DNA of 64,000 nucleotides, taken from Brevundimonas sp. AJA228-03 (lineage in GTDB: Bacteria > Pseudomonadota > Alphaproteobacteria > Caulobacterales > Caulobacteraceae). Below, one piece after another: positions 50,799 to 59,328 of this stretch (position 1 is its first letter; each line of letters begins with the position of its first letter). The position numbers and the translations under genes were made by a program. Location of the stretch: NCBI RefSeq assembly GCF_017795885.1, contig NZ_CP059297.1, positions 2,609,001-2,673,000 of the forward strand, written 5' to 3'. The notes beneath the pieces are model-generated. The model was not told the DNA's origin. It saw nothing but the letters and a program-made list of their open reading frames with translations, and did not search any database.

Positions 50799-52772
50799 AT
50801 GATCGCGACGAGTTTTCGAATGCGTCTCAAGACCTGGCCTGGACCCGGCGTGATCTGGGTGGCGGCGGCGTTTCAGGCCAGTTCAGCCTGGAGCGCCGCC
50901 CTGCCTCTGGAGAGCCCGGACGAGCCGATCCGGTCGGTCGAATACTCTGTCAGCGGACCCGCCGTGGTCCGGCTGACCAACGGCGACACGGTCTCGGTTG
51001 GCGTTCCCGGAACGGACTCGACCCCGTCCGTCAGTCTGGAATGGGAAACGCGATACACGCTCGGTTCCGAAGTTCGCCAGGAGGGTTGGCGGATCCGTCA
51101 GGTGCTGTGCGACACCCAGGTGACGAACGCCTGCATCATCCGGCGGCGCCGGGGCGTTGTGGAACAGTGGACGACGCTTGACCTGTCGTCGGGTCAGTCC
51201 GGCCCGGATTGGCGCGAGCTTGGTGACGGCACCGTGCTGGACTACGATGCCCGCTCTTCGAGTGTGCTGCGTTCGTCGGTCTCCGAGGCGACCGTGACCG
51301 GACTGGTCGTCCAGTCCCTGAGCGATCCGGGCAGCGCGCGCGAGCTTTGGCGCGCCGAGCCCGCGAACAGCGTGGCCGATGCCCGCTATCTTCCCACGCA
51401 AACGTCGGTTCGGCCGATCCTTTTGATGACGGGCGGTGTTCCAGCGCACTGGACGGTGATCGACGGCGACAGGCAATCTCCGGTTCGACCGTCTCCCGGG
51501 GTGCTGATCGCCAGTTTCGAAAGCACCCTGTACATTGCCGCTGCCTCTCCGGACGGCCGGGAGAGCTGGCAGGGCTTCACCGAAACACCCCGCGCCGGGG
51601 CCGAATGGACGCCTGATCGGCTCCTGTATCACGGTGACGGCTTGACCTCGCCCACGGTGACCGTTCCCACCGATCCTGGTCGGCTGGTATCGCCGGAGAA
51701 GGGTGCCGCCTTCCTGCCGAACGGAGCCATGATCGCCGTCACGCGAACGGACGGGGTTTTCGCCCTGTCGGAGATATGCCGCCCTTCGCCGGACGCGGCG
51801 CCGCGCGCCGAACCCCTGACCCAGTTCATCGACTGGAGCGCGGAGGCGGCCAGCCTGACGATCCACGGCGGGGCGCCGGCGGCGGGCACGCTGTTGGTCG
51901 CGCGGTCCGACGTGGCCGGTAATCTGTCGATCAAGGCTTTGACGATCGCGTCGTCGCCGGGTCCGGCGCGCGCGATCGGTCTATGCGGCCAGACACGCGT
52001 GCTGTCCGCCGATCTCGATCTTCCCGCGCCTGCTCAGCCGCTTTCGGACGTCGTGCGGCTTGGCCATTCCACGGTCGCGTCCGACGGAGTCGTGCTGACC
52101 TACGACGTGATCGCCCGTGCTGGCCAGGTCGGGCGCATTCTGATCCGGCCTTACGGTGCCTTTGGATTGGAACCTCAACGGTTCATCGCGCGACCGCTTG
52201 AACGACAGTGGGTGGCGCAAGGCAACACGCTGATCGTTCCCAGACTTCGGGGCGACGCAGGCACCCGGGAGTGGGTGGAGGCCGGGCGCGGGAACCACAA
52301 GCGCCGCGTGACCGAGGATCTGATCGCGGTGTCCGAGGATGTTCTGCGGCGCCATCCCGGCATTCTCCGCCTCGACCTGGTGGGAATCAGCGCCGGTGCT
52401 TTCACATCGGCGAGAGCGGCGTTCGCACGGCCGGACCTGTTCGATCGGGTCGTTCTGATCTCTGGCCTGCTGGACCTGTCCCTGTCCGAAGCGGCGATCG
52501 AGGGCAGTTTCGCCCTCGACGAGTACGGATCCGTTCAGGGCGGCTTTCCCGAATGGCTGGGCGGAACCCAGGCTCCCGCCGGGGTGGCACCCCGATTCAT
52601 CGTCCTGCACGGAATGGCGGACGAAATCGTGCCGGTCGAGGGTTCGGCCAATTTCGTCGCCTATGCGAGAAGCCTTGGATCCGACGTGGAGGGCCAGTCC
52701 TATGAAGGGATCGGTCATGACCTGGCCGGCGATTCCCAAATCCTGAGCGACATAGAGGGACTTGAGCCATGA
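50799..52772 (+). CDS. S9-type alpha/beta hydrolase, exported
   Basis: 657 residues with a signal peptide (about 1-32; VIWVAAAFQASSAWSAA). A poorly conserved N-terminal region (40-420) may be a degenerate beta-propeller. The C-terminal hydrolase has the nucleophile in DLVGISAGAFTS, Asp in LHGMADEIVPVEGS and His in YEGIGHDLAG, an intact prolyl-oligopeptidase-like triad. It is coupled to the GG-leader peptide upstream and overlaps the lipoprotein downstream (ATGA). Likely acts outside the cytoplasm, possibly on the peptide; substrate unknown. Confidence 0.8.
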   Translation: MIATSFRMRLKTWPGPGVIWVAAAFQASSAWSAALPLESPDEPIRSVEYSVSGPAVVRLTNGDTVSVGVPGTDSTPSVSLEWETRYTLGSEVRQEGWRIRQVLCDTQVTNACIIRRRRGVVEQWTTLDLSSGQSGPDWRELGDGTVLDYDARSSSVLRSSVSEATVTGLVVQSLSDPGSARELWRAEPANSVADARYLPTQTSVRPILLMTGGVPAHWTVIDGDRQSPVRPSPGVLIASFESTLYIAAASPDGRESWQGFTETPRAGAEWTPDRLLYHGDGLTSPTVTVPTDPGRLVSPEKGAAFLPNGAMIAVTRTDGVFALSEICRPSPDAAPRAEPLTQFIDWSAEAASLTIHGGAPAAGTLLVARSDVAGNLSIKALTIASSPGPARAIGLCGQTRVLSADLDLPAPAQPLSDVVRLGHSTVASDGVVLTYDVIARAGQVGRILIRPYGAFGLEPQRFIARPLERQWVAQGNTLIVPRLRGDAGTREWVEAGRGNHKRRVTEDLIAVSEDVLRRHPGILRLDLVGISAGAFTSARAAFARPDLFDRVVLISGLLDLSLSEAAIEGSFALDEYGSVQGGFPEWLGGTQAPAGVAPRFIVLHGMADEIVPVEGSANFVAYARSLGSDVEGQSYEGIGHDLAGDSQILSDIEGLEP

Positions 52773-52984
52773 GCCCGGCGGAACCAATGCGACGCGCTGC
52801 CAGGCTGGCGATCGGTCTCGGACTCACGGCGACCCTGGCGGGATGCGCCGGCGTCAGGGTGGACTGGGCCAGTTTCGGTGCCGGGGCGCTGGACGCCGCG
52901 TGCCGGAAGTCCCCCCATTGTGACCTGCCTTGCTCGCGTGATGAAGGACGGCAGGACTGCAAGAGCAATCGGCGCACTGATTGA
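52769..52984 (+). CDS. Small lipoprotein of the GG-peptide operon
   Basis: 71 residues; signal peptide LAIGLGLTATLAGCAGVRV with lipobox LAGC. The mature part has six further Cys/His-type residues (AACRKSPHCDLPCSRDEGRQ DC), perhaps disulfide-bonded. ATG 52769 overlaps the hydrolase stop; an internal ATG at 52787 is an alternative. No known family. Confidence 0.65.
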   Translation: MSPAEPMRRAARLAIGLGLTATLAGCAGVRVDWASFGAGALDAACRKSPHCDLPCSRDEGRQDCKSNRRTD

Positions 52985-53135
52985 CCCCTCGGACAGCACC
53001 AGGACCGCACCCTTGAGCGCTGGCACCAGAAAGGGCGACCGACGGCCCGGGCGACCGTTGCCACAAGTTTTTCGTGTCCCTCTATACAAGTTTAGGTGGC
53101 TGCCAAACCTGGTTTCTGTTAACCATCATAAAGGT

Positions 53136-53297
53136 CAACCACAACCCATGGAGGCGTAAATGCGAAGCCTGACCTTTGAAGACTGTGGTATGGTCGCCGG
53201 TGGGGCGATTGGGGATCCTATGTATTCGATTCAACCTGGTGACGCTGATCAGCAAGGCTCTCAAACGGGTGGCCAACAAGACAAGACGACGCAAGGT
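53136..53297 (+). repeat. Duplicated leader/peptide block, copy 2
   Basis: See 50383-50544. The shared DNA starts inside the 5' leader and ends 138 bp into the coding sequence. It indicates a segmental duplication followed by divergence or replacement of the 3' part. Confidence 0.85.
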
Positions 53298-53363
53298 TCG
53301 GGGTCTGGCGGCAGGAGAGCGCCTGTTCAGTCGCAACAACAGAGTAGAGAAAAGTTCTTCTAG
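53160..53363 (+). CDS. Double-glycine-leader peptide, paralogue 2
   Basis: 67 residues, MRSLTFEDCGMVAGG leader followed by AIGDPMYSIQPGDADQQGSQ TGGQQDKTTQG and a different, short tail ending SREKFF. It is a shorter paralogue of 50407-50793. Its end falls at a sharp drop in GC content, so the original 3' end may have been cut off by the AT-rich insertion. TGGAGGC precedes the ATG. Same type of leader and same cleavage site expected. Confidence 0.65.
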   Translation: MRSLTFEDCGMVAGGAIGDPMYSIQPGDADQQGSQTGGQQDKTTQGSGSGGRRAPVQSQQQSREKFF

Positions 53364-53364
53364 A

Positions 53365-54132
53365 TCATGGAGATATGTAGTTTCTTTGAAACTGTGCGCG
53401 TGCAAGAGGAACAATTTTGTTGTCTACAGACATAAGAAAGATATCATCGCCGACCATAAATCCACTCCCTGGCGAAATTACGGAACTCATTCGGGAGCGC
53501 CAGCAGTTCTCGTCATCTGCACAAATTGATGCCCTTGGAGAAAAATTCAGATACAGTTGAAGTTGATCTGAGGTCGGAAACCACATGGCTATGTCATAGG
53601 ATACAACGACGGACGTACAGTTATACTCACCACTGTCTCGGGCTGAAATTATAAGAAGACGTCTTGCAACGTCTTTCCAGAAATCCACATTCCATCCTAA
53701 CTCCTCGAAACGTGTTCTCTGAGACTGGGCGCGTTCGCTTCCACAGACGGGGGTGTGCCATTGGTAGTATTCAGCAAGCCAAACGGCGATCTGGTCGTTG
53801 CCATGAAATCCAATGAGTGGTCTACCGACGAAATTCAATTGAGCCTTCGTGGGCAAAATAAACTCTGCACATGACGACAGACAAAGTTCCCCAATAGAGA
53901 CTTTTGCAGGATAACTACCAACTAATAATGCAGCTTCTTGGCCTATAGCAGGGTCACCTCCGTAAGAAGAAATCACAATATCATTACCAGCGTTGGCATT
54001 TCGTCTAATTGCGTCCACAAAAGTCGAGTCAAGTTCGCCCGTTATTGTTTTAACTTGATCTGGCTGTTGAACGCAGGCCGGCGTATAAATAATCGCCAAG
54101 CAAGCGAAAATAAAAAATAATGTTTGTCGCAT
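53365..54132 (-). CDS. ClpP-fold-like (COG3904-type) lipoprotein, AT-rich
   Basis: 255 residues. A signal peptide (LFFIFACLAIIYTPAC) with lipobox. The middle resembles periplasmic ClpP/crotonase-fold proteins: IVISSYGGDPAIGQEAALLV, then IGELCLSSCAEFILPTKA with a likely Ser (SSCAE), and GRPLIGFHGND with a His. The GC content (about 45%) is far below the flanking genes, and its codon usage differs, so it was probably acquired. It is convergent with the second GG-peptide. Confidence 0.72.
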   Translation of the reverse strand: MRQTLFFIFACLAIIYTPACVQQPDQVKTITGELDSTFVDAIRRNANAGNDIVISSYGGDPAIGQEAALLVGSYPAKVSIGELCLSSCAEFILPTKAQLNFVGRPLIGFHGNDQIAVWLAEYYQWHTPVCGSERAQSQRTRFEELGWNVDFWKDVARRLLIISARDSGEYNCTSVVVSYDIAMWFPTSDQLQLYLNFSPRASICADDENCWRSRMSSVISPGSGFMVGDDIFLMSVDNKIVPLARAQFQRNYISP

Positions 54133-54237
54133 CAACCTGTCTCCGAAAGGCATTTCCGAAAACACATTACCTAATTGATACAATGCTGACGTGGGTAAAT
54201 TTGTGTGTCAAGCTGCAGCATGTACTAGAAGGCAAGG

Positions 54238-54507
54238 ATGCACAGCAGACTAATCCTCCAGTCCGAATGCGGCCTCGCCTGGATCGCCGATCCGGCGCGG
54301 GGCGAGCGCAAGCTGACGCTGGGGGAGGTGTCGCGCCACTTCACCGGCGTCGCGCTGGAACTGACGCCTGCGCCTCATTTCGAGAAGAAGACGGCTTCGG
54401 AACGGGTGCGGCTGGGCGATCTTTGGAGCCGGCTGTCGGGGCTGAAGCGGTTCCTGATCCAGATGTTCCTTTTGACTCTGCTGATGCAGGGGATCGGATT
54501 GATCCCC
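54238..54507 (+). pseudogene. Remnant of a peptidase-C39 bacteriocin ABC exporter
   Basis: About 90 codons. LILQSECGLAW resembles the catalytic-Cys motif of C39 peptidases (QxEAAECGLAC), but then jumps directly to ADPARGERKLTLGEVSRHFT GVALELTPAP, the end of the C39 domain, and to LSGLKRFLIQMFLLTLLMQ, the first transmembrane helix. The middle of the peptidase, the rest of the membrane domain and the ATPase are missing. The open frame continues to 54813 through unrelated DNA (the SOUL gene in reverse). In an intact locus it would process and export GG-leader peptides. Confidence 0.75.
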
Positions 54508-55152
54508 CTACTCCCGCTCGACCCTTACCGCGACCTCGTTGCGGCGCATCGGCGGCAGGGTCCAGGGTGGGTCGTAGAACCAGACCACCGGCTCGTCGCG
54601 CGCGACCCAGCCGCTGCCGCTCAGCCCGGCCATCAGCCCGGCCTTGTGCGTCTCCACGGCCCGTACCGAGCCGACGCCGCTGAACCGCACCACCGCATAG
54701 GTTTCGGCCGGAACGACGACCAGTTCGACCGTCGGATCGTCCGGCACGGGCAGCTGGTCCATCGTATAGGCGGCCGGCATGAAGAACTGGACCGTCCAGC
54801 GGTCCGGGCCTGACGGGGTCTGGGCCACCGGCGCGGTCATGGCGATCGTCTGCGACCCCGCGGATCGCCCGCCGGACTGCGCGACCGGGGCCGTCATCGC
54901 GATGGAGGCGCGCCGGGCGTTGCCGCCGAAGATATAGCCCGCCAGGCGTCGAAAGCCCTGGTTGCGGGCTGCGTCGCTGGTGCCCGTCACGACGGTCTGC
55001 GCGGCGATCCGCTCGCCATAAAGGCGGATCTCCAGATCCCCTGCCGGCGCCAGGGTCTGATAGGCAGGCTCCTCGGTGCCGGAGCGAACCCCGACCGTGG
55101 AACAGGCGGTGGTCACCAGGGCTGCGCCGATCGCCATCAGGGTCTTCCTCAT
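54508..55152 (-). CDS. SOUL/heme-binding family lipoprotein
   Basis: 214 residues. MRKTLMAIGAALVTTACS is a lipoprotein signal. The SOUL domain follows: YGERIAAQTVVTGT, AFRRLAGYIFGGN-like RRLAGYIFGGNARRASIAMT APVAQ, WTVQFFMPAAYTMDQLPVP. Members bind heme or are associated with light and stress responses. ATG 55152 is chosen for the signal peptide; longer readings lose it. The repeated MTAPVAQ motif appears twice. Confidence 0.9.
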   Translation of the reverse strand: MRKTLMAIGAALVTTACSTVGVRSGTEEPAYQTLAPAGDLEIRLYGERIAAQTVVTGTSDAARNQGFRRLAGYIFGGNARRASIAMTAPVAQSGGRSAGSQTIAMTAPVAQTPSGPDRWTVQFFMPAAYTMDQLPVPDDPTVELVVVPAETYAVVRFSGVGSVRAVETHKAGLMAGLSGSGWVARDEPVVWFYDPPWTLPPMRRNEVAVRVERE

Positions 55153-55239
55153 GATCGTCCTTTTCTCGGCCATCCCGGATGACGCCACTATCGGGAACAA
55201 CGCGCAAACAGTCACCCGGGGTGCAGGGCGCGAATTGCC

Positions 55240-56157
55240 TCAGGGCCCGACGATGATCCCGGACGATGCGAGCTTCCATATGAACTGCCGCGTACTCGCA
55301 TAGGACCGGGCCTGAAAGGCCGACCACCGGGCGACGAAGATCGGGTTGTCGGGATTGAAGTCATAGCCATCCCCGATCCGGACGAGGTAGCCCTGATCCA
55401 CGAGCTTTCGAATGTGCCGTCTGACGGTTTCCGCCGGCAGGTCTGTAAAGCGCGCGACCGCGCCACCGCTCACGGGCGATGCGCCGGGACGGAGGACAGA
55501 CAGCGGACTGGACGCACGGATGCTCTCCGGCAACAGACGCAGGTCCGCGCCGACCAGATGGCACGTCGCCGCGAGCACATATTTGGTCATGAACGGAAGG
55601 TCGGGCGCGATGGCCTGTACGGCGTTTATCGTCCGCAGAACGTGCGATGATCCCAGACGCAGCAGGGCACCGCCGATGGACCAGAGGGGCTGGACCAGCG
55701 TCCTGTCCGGTCCCAGATCATAGGCGTTGACCACGCCGAGACCCTTCACGAAGTCATCGAGTGACGCCAGATAGGCCGGAAAGATCGATGACAGGGGGCC
55801 CATGACGATGCTGTCCCGGGCCAGGACAAAGCCGTCCTCCTGCTCGGACAGAAACCCCCTGCCCGCAAGCATCCGGATCTTTGTTCGCGCCGTTTCGCGC
55901 GGCACGCCCACCGAGATGGCGACGCTCGTGACATTGGCGGGCTGGCGCATCTCGTCCGGCACGCTTCCCGGCAGAAGATACATCCGGGTGCCTTCGGGTC
56001 GCCGGTCTATGTGTTCGATGTTGCCGGTGAAGACGCCCGCCACGATCAGGCTGGCGATGATGTCGTCAGACAGCCACCCCCGGCTCGCCTTCACGAAGGC
56101 GAGGCTCATTCTGAGATTGAGCCAGGACACCTCGGCGGCCGGCGTGTGCGTCTTCAT
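55240..56157 (-). CDS. Protein with two winged-helix-type DNA-binding domains
   Basis: 305 residues. Two HTH segments are visible: TSVAISVGVPRETARTKIRM LAGRG near 75-100, and FTDLPAETVRRHIRKLVDQG near 240-262, both resembling MarR/IclR-type winged helices. No sensory domain is recognised between them. Tandem HTH proteins of this kind can be regulators; targets unknown. It lies alone between the SOUL gene and small ORFs. Confidence 0.7.
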   Translation of the reverse strand: MKTHTPAAEVSWLNLRMSLAFVKASRGWLSDDIIASLIVAGVFTGNIEHIDRRPEGTRMYLLPGSVPDEMRQPANVTSVAISVGVPRETARTKIRMLAGRGFLSEQEDGFVLARDSIVMGPLSSIFPAYLASLDDFVKGLGVVNAYDLGPDRTLVQPLWSIGGALLRLGSSHVLRTINAVQAIAPDLPFMTKYVLAATCHLVGADLRLLPESIRASSPLSVLRPGASPVSGGAVARFTDLPAETVRRHIRKLVDQGYLVRIGDGYDFNPDNPIFVARWSAFQARSYASTRQFIWKLASSGIIVGP

Positions 56158-56268
56158 CAGATACGACCGGCAGAATTCTGTGCATGCGGCACGCCGATAA
56201 GCGCACCATGTTCAGGGTGATGTGCGGATTCCGGTTCGCCGCAACGCGTCCACGATGTCCTTGCCAAC

Positions 56269-56379
56269 CTACAATTGTCCGATCAGTCCAGCGGTCAGGG
56301 CACCGGCCAGGGCCGTCATCGCCCAGGCCGCCAGCGCGCGCCTGTGCCTGTGGGCAAAGTCCATTCCATATCCAATCAT
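56269..56379 (-). CDS. Possible small membrane peptide
   Basis: 36 residues, MIGYGMDFAHRHRRALAAWAM TALAGALTAGLIGQL, a single hydrophobic helix after a basic N-terminus. The ribosome-binding site is weak (GAGAGCC). Too short to be confident; it could be a small membrane protein like those found near regulators. Confidence 0.35.
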   Translation of the reverse strand: MIGYGMDFAHRHRRALAAWAMTALAGALTAGLIGQL

Positions 56380-56404
56380 GTCCGGCTCTCAATCATGCGC
56401 GCCG

Positions 56405-56590
56405 TCAAAGACGGAATCGGGTCTTCTGGAACCAGTCCATGAAGGCGCGAAACAACGGGCGGGCGGTGGATCGCCGACGTCCATCCGGCAGGACGACCTC
56501 GGAGACGATTCCCCGGGAGGCCCGCGCCCGCGACTGCGGGCTCAGCGGATGATCTTCGGGCTCCGTCCGGGTATAGGTTCGCCAGGCCAT
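56405..56590 (-). CDS. Small basic protein, hypothetical
   Basis: 61 residues, Arg-rich, ending LPDGRRRSTARPLFRAFMDW FQKTRFRL. The ATG at 56590 directly follows the stop of the upstream ORF (TGAATG), so it is probably co-translated with it. No family recognised. Confidence 0.5.
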   Translation of the reverse strand: MAWRTYTRTEPEDHPLSPQSRARASRGIVSEVVLPDGRRRSTARPLFRAFMDWFQKTRFRL

Positions 56591-56944
56591 TCAGCGGGCG
56601 CGCTTGATGGCGGGACCGGACCATCTTTTGTCGAACAGGTCGAGCGCCGCGCTGGTCAGGGCCCATCGGTAGCTGTCCGGGCCGAGCGGCTTGCAGAGAA
56701 GCGGCGGGGGGCGGCGTCGCCCGGCGACGTCCAGATAGGCCTCAAAGGCGGCATAGACCGCTTCCCGCTCGTCGGGGGTCGCCTTCAGCGGCTTGCCGGT
56801 TCTGCGCCCGACAATCCAGTTCGCGATATCCTGTCGGTGCGCGGAGCCGCTGTTGGCCCTGAGCGCATCGATGATGTCGGCGACCAGCGGGTCGATCGCA
56901 CCCTTGGCCGTCTTGTACGCGGAGTAGCTGATAACGTTGGTCAT
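56591..56944 (-). CDS. Hypothetical protein
   Basis: 117 residues from ATG 56944, preceded by GGGGGCGGACC. Helical with an alternating pattern (ISYSAYKTAKGAIDPLVADIIDALRANSGSAH) and a conserved-looking middle (RRTGKPLKATPDEREAVYAA). I recognise no domain. Coupled to the small basic ORF downstream. Confidence 0.55.
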   Translation of the reverse strand: MTNVISYSAYKTAKGAIDPLVADIIDALRANSGSAHRQDIANWIVGRRTGKPLKATPDEREAVYAAFEAYLDVAGRRRPPPLLCKPLGPDSYRWALTSAALDLFDKRWSGPAIKRAR

Positions 56945-57299
56945 GGTCCGCCCCCGGCGGAATAGTGAATAAATCCTTAAACTTGTGATATCGCAGACCA
57001 CCGGTGTCACAACGGCGTTGGTGCCGAAAATGGGGGCGCCCGTTCATCGGGGCCGGACTGTCAGGCCCGAACGGGGGCAGCCGTTCTCGCTGATGACACC
57101 GTCAACGGGCGCGACAGGTCCAGGTTTTCCGGGCGGCGCGCTGGCGATCCTTCCGATCAGCGCGCCCCCCGACCCTGCCAGAGCCCGGGTAGCGGGTCGA
57201 ACCTGCAGGCGGCCGGCATCGAGAGCTGGACCGTCGAACAGGCCACCGTCGTGTGGTTGCAACAAGGACGACGCCGGCGAACCGGCGGGCGTGGTCGCT
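56945..57299. other. Intergenic region, no gene recognised
   Basis: 355 bp. GC-rich, with inverted sequences GGGCGCCCGTTCATCGGGG and GCCGGCGAACCGGCG. A minus-strand ORF at 57044-57265 lacks a recognisable product. It could be the decayed end of a gene. The promoter for the gene at 56944 should lie in its left end (AATAAATCCTTAAACTTG). Confidence 0.4.
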
Positions 57300-58235
57300 C
57301 TAGCGATTCAGCGGCAGCGGCAGCGGCGGGATGTGGATCTGGACCACGGACCGTCCCTCGCGCGAAATGCCCCAGATCTCCCGGTCGGCCGTCCGGTCCC
57401 AGGCCCAGCCCTGGCCTTCGAACTCGACATTGACGGTGGCGACATGGCGCAGGACCGACCCGGCCTCGGGCAGGGCCAGGACATACAGCTCCTTCGCATC
57501 ATGGCCCGAGACATACAGCAGGCCGTCGTCACCCCAGCCGCCGCCCGAGCTGGAGGTCGGGGCGAACCGCTCCAGCACCGAGGGCGGAAAGACCCAGCTT
57601 TCCGTCCGCCGCCACTGGTCGTCGAACCGGACGAGGGTGGTGTAGGTGTGATCGCGTCCGGGCTGGCCGCCCCGCTCGTCATAGTTGGCGAACAGGGCCC
57701 ACCAGGCCCCGTCCTTCCAGTCGATCCAGGTCAGCGACCCGATCTGCTCGCCCAGACTGATGCTGTCGACATGGGCCAGTGTCAGGGGATCGAACACCTC
57801 GACCGAGGACACCATCGGCACATGCGGAAAGTTGGAATGGGCGCACATCAGCCGCGCCTCGTGCACCAGACAGGCGTTCAGATGGACGAACAGGGTCGGG
57901 TCGCCCGCCCATTCCGCCAGTTTGGTGCCATCCGCCTTGGCGTAACGGCCCAGCCGGGTGTTGACCACGGCGTAGAAGTCGTCGCCCGCCGCCGCCGCGC
58001 CCTGGCCGGCCTCGCGGATGTCCGGATAGCGCCGCAGTTCGACCGAGGCGAAGGTCGGCGGATAGGGCGGCTGGGACAGGGGCCGCTCCTGCTGGCGCGG
58101 ATAGCTGGCCAGGGGCGGGACCGGCCGTGGCTCGGCCGGCCGGGCGACCGCCGGGCGGTCCTGGCCGCGCGCGGCGGCGGCGCAGCCCAGGGCGAGGACG
58201 GCCAGGGCCGTGGCGGCGAGGATGGGTCTGAGCAT
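57300..58235 (-). CDS. Exported protein, beta-propeller-like, unknown
   Basis: 311 residues from ATG 58235 with a signal peptide (LAATALAVLALGCAAAARG). The mature part has repeated aromatic segments (LGEQIGSLTWIDWKDGAWWA, GGWGDDGLLYVSGHDAKELY, FEGQGWAWDRTADREIWGIS) that suggest a small propeller. No catalytic residues are recognised. GGAGACGCCG precedes the start. Function unknown. Confidence 0.65.
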   Translation of the reverse strand: MLRPILAATALAVLALGCAAAARGQDRPAVARPAEPRPVPPLASYPRQQERPLSQPPYPPTFASVELRRYPDIREAGQGAAAAGDDFYAVVNTRLGRYAKADGTKLAEWAGDPTLFVHLNACLVHEARLMCAHSNFPHVPMVSSVEVFDPLTLAHVDSISLGEQIGSLTWIDWKDGAWWALFANYDERGGQPGRDHTYTTLVRFDDQWRRTESWVFPPSVLERFAPTSSSGGGWGDDGLLYVSGHDAKELYVLALPEAGSVLRHVATVNVEFEGQGWAWDRTADREIWGISREGRSVVQIHIPPLPLPLNR

Positions 58236-58398
58236 CGGCGTCTCCAATCCGCCTCCTCGCCTAGGCCCCTGCCGTGACGCTGCCCCGGCAGACTCAATGC
58301 ATTTGTGAGACGGCCCTGCGAACAATTTGTGGGCGTCCGGCCGAGGGGGCGGGTTCAGACCCGTCCAGCCCGCGCTCGACCCGATCGGGGGGGCCGGT

Positions 58399-59328
58399 TC
58401 AGGGCCGGACCGCATCGGGGCGCGGACGGGCGCGGACGCCAAGATGATTGGCCGAGGGGCGTTCACGGCCGGGCACGGCGGTATGGATCGGACGGTTCAA
58501 CACCACAGGTCCGTTCGCCGACTCCACCACCATGGTCGTGGATCCGCCGCCGTCGAGATTGATGGCGTCGCTGGCCCCCAGCGCGACGAGAATGTCGGTC
58601 AATTCGTCGAGACTGGCACCCTCGCTGAAACCCGGCTGGCGTCCATCGACGGTCACGAGCCAGGCCAGTCGACGGCGGGCATCGAGACCGACGGCGGTGC
58701 GCGGGTGGCGGGCTGTGCCATAGGCGGCGTCGAAGGCTGCATATGACAGACGCTGGCCATCCTTGAGCAGGCGCGGACCGGCCGCCATGGCCTCACGCAC
58801 GCCCGGGCCGCAGTCCTGACCGTCGTTGATGACCACCCGGGCCTCCCGCCAGATGCAGAGGATGGCGTTGACCCGCCGGTCGAGGTCGGTTTCGACCGGG
58901 GAGACCACCCGCCCGTCGTGGATCGCGGCCCCTGAGACATCCGTCCCCTGACCGGGTTGGGGGATATAGTCATCGCCCCCGGGCGAACCGCCTGCGAATG
59001 GCAGGAAATAGCCTCCGTTGACCGCCGCCTGCCAGTCCTGGGCCTGGAGCGCCTCGGACGTTTTCAGGGCCCGGTATTCGTGGCCTTCGCTTGCATCTCC
59101 CGGCGTGACCCCCAGCGACACCCCCGGGACCGTCAGGTCGATCCGCAGCACCTGGATCGACATCGGAACCGGCCCCGACGCGGGCAGGGTCTGATGCGAC
59201 ACGCCGTCAAACAGGGGGACCCAAGGGGCCGGAACCGGACCGGACGTCGGGACAGTGCTGCAGGCCGCGACTGTGAAGGCTGCCGCCGCGAGGCATGTTC
59301 TCGCAAGAATGCCGGTTGTCCAGCTCAT
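58399..59328 (-). CDS. Phosphodiester glycosidase (NAGPA domain) lipoprotein
   Basis: 309 residues. Signal peptide with lipobox VAACSTV. The NAGPA (uncovering-enzyme-like) domain is clear: QAAVNGGYFLPFAGG, REAMAAGPRLLKDGQ, RHPRTAVGLDARRRLAWLVT, then the conserved ALGASDAINLDGGGSTTMVV with the GGGS motif. Cleaves phosphodiester-linked N-acetylglucosamine in known members; in bacteria a cell-wall or exopolysaccharide substrate is more likely. ATG 59328 chosen for the signal peptide. Divergent from the TonB-dependent receptor. Confidence 0.92.
   Translation of the reverse strand: MSWTTGILARTCLAAAAFTVAACSTVPTSGPVPAPWVPLFDGVSHQTLPASGPVPMSIQVLRIDLTVPGVSLGVTPGDASEGHEYRALKTSEALQAQDWQAAVNGGYFLPFAGGSPGGDDYIPQPGQGTDVSGAAIHDGRVVSPVETDLDRRVNAILCIWREARVVINDGQDCGPGVREAMAAGPRLLKDGQRLSYAAFDAAYGTARHPRTAVGLDARRRLAWLVTVDGRQPGFSEGASLDELTDILVALGASDAINLDGGGSTTMVVESANGPVVLNRPIHTAVPGRERPSANHLGVRARPRPDAVRP

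Noticed and set aside
54508..54813. Continuation of the C39 exporter remnant to 54813
   Set aside because: Beyond about 54507 the frame is simply the reverse of the SOUL lipoprotein gene and no longer matches an exporter.
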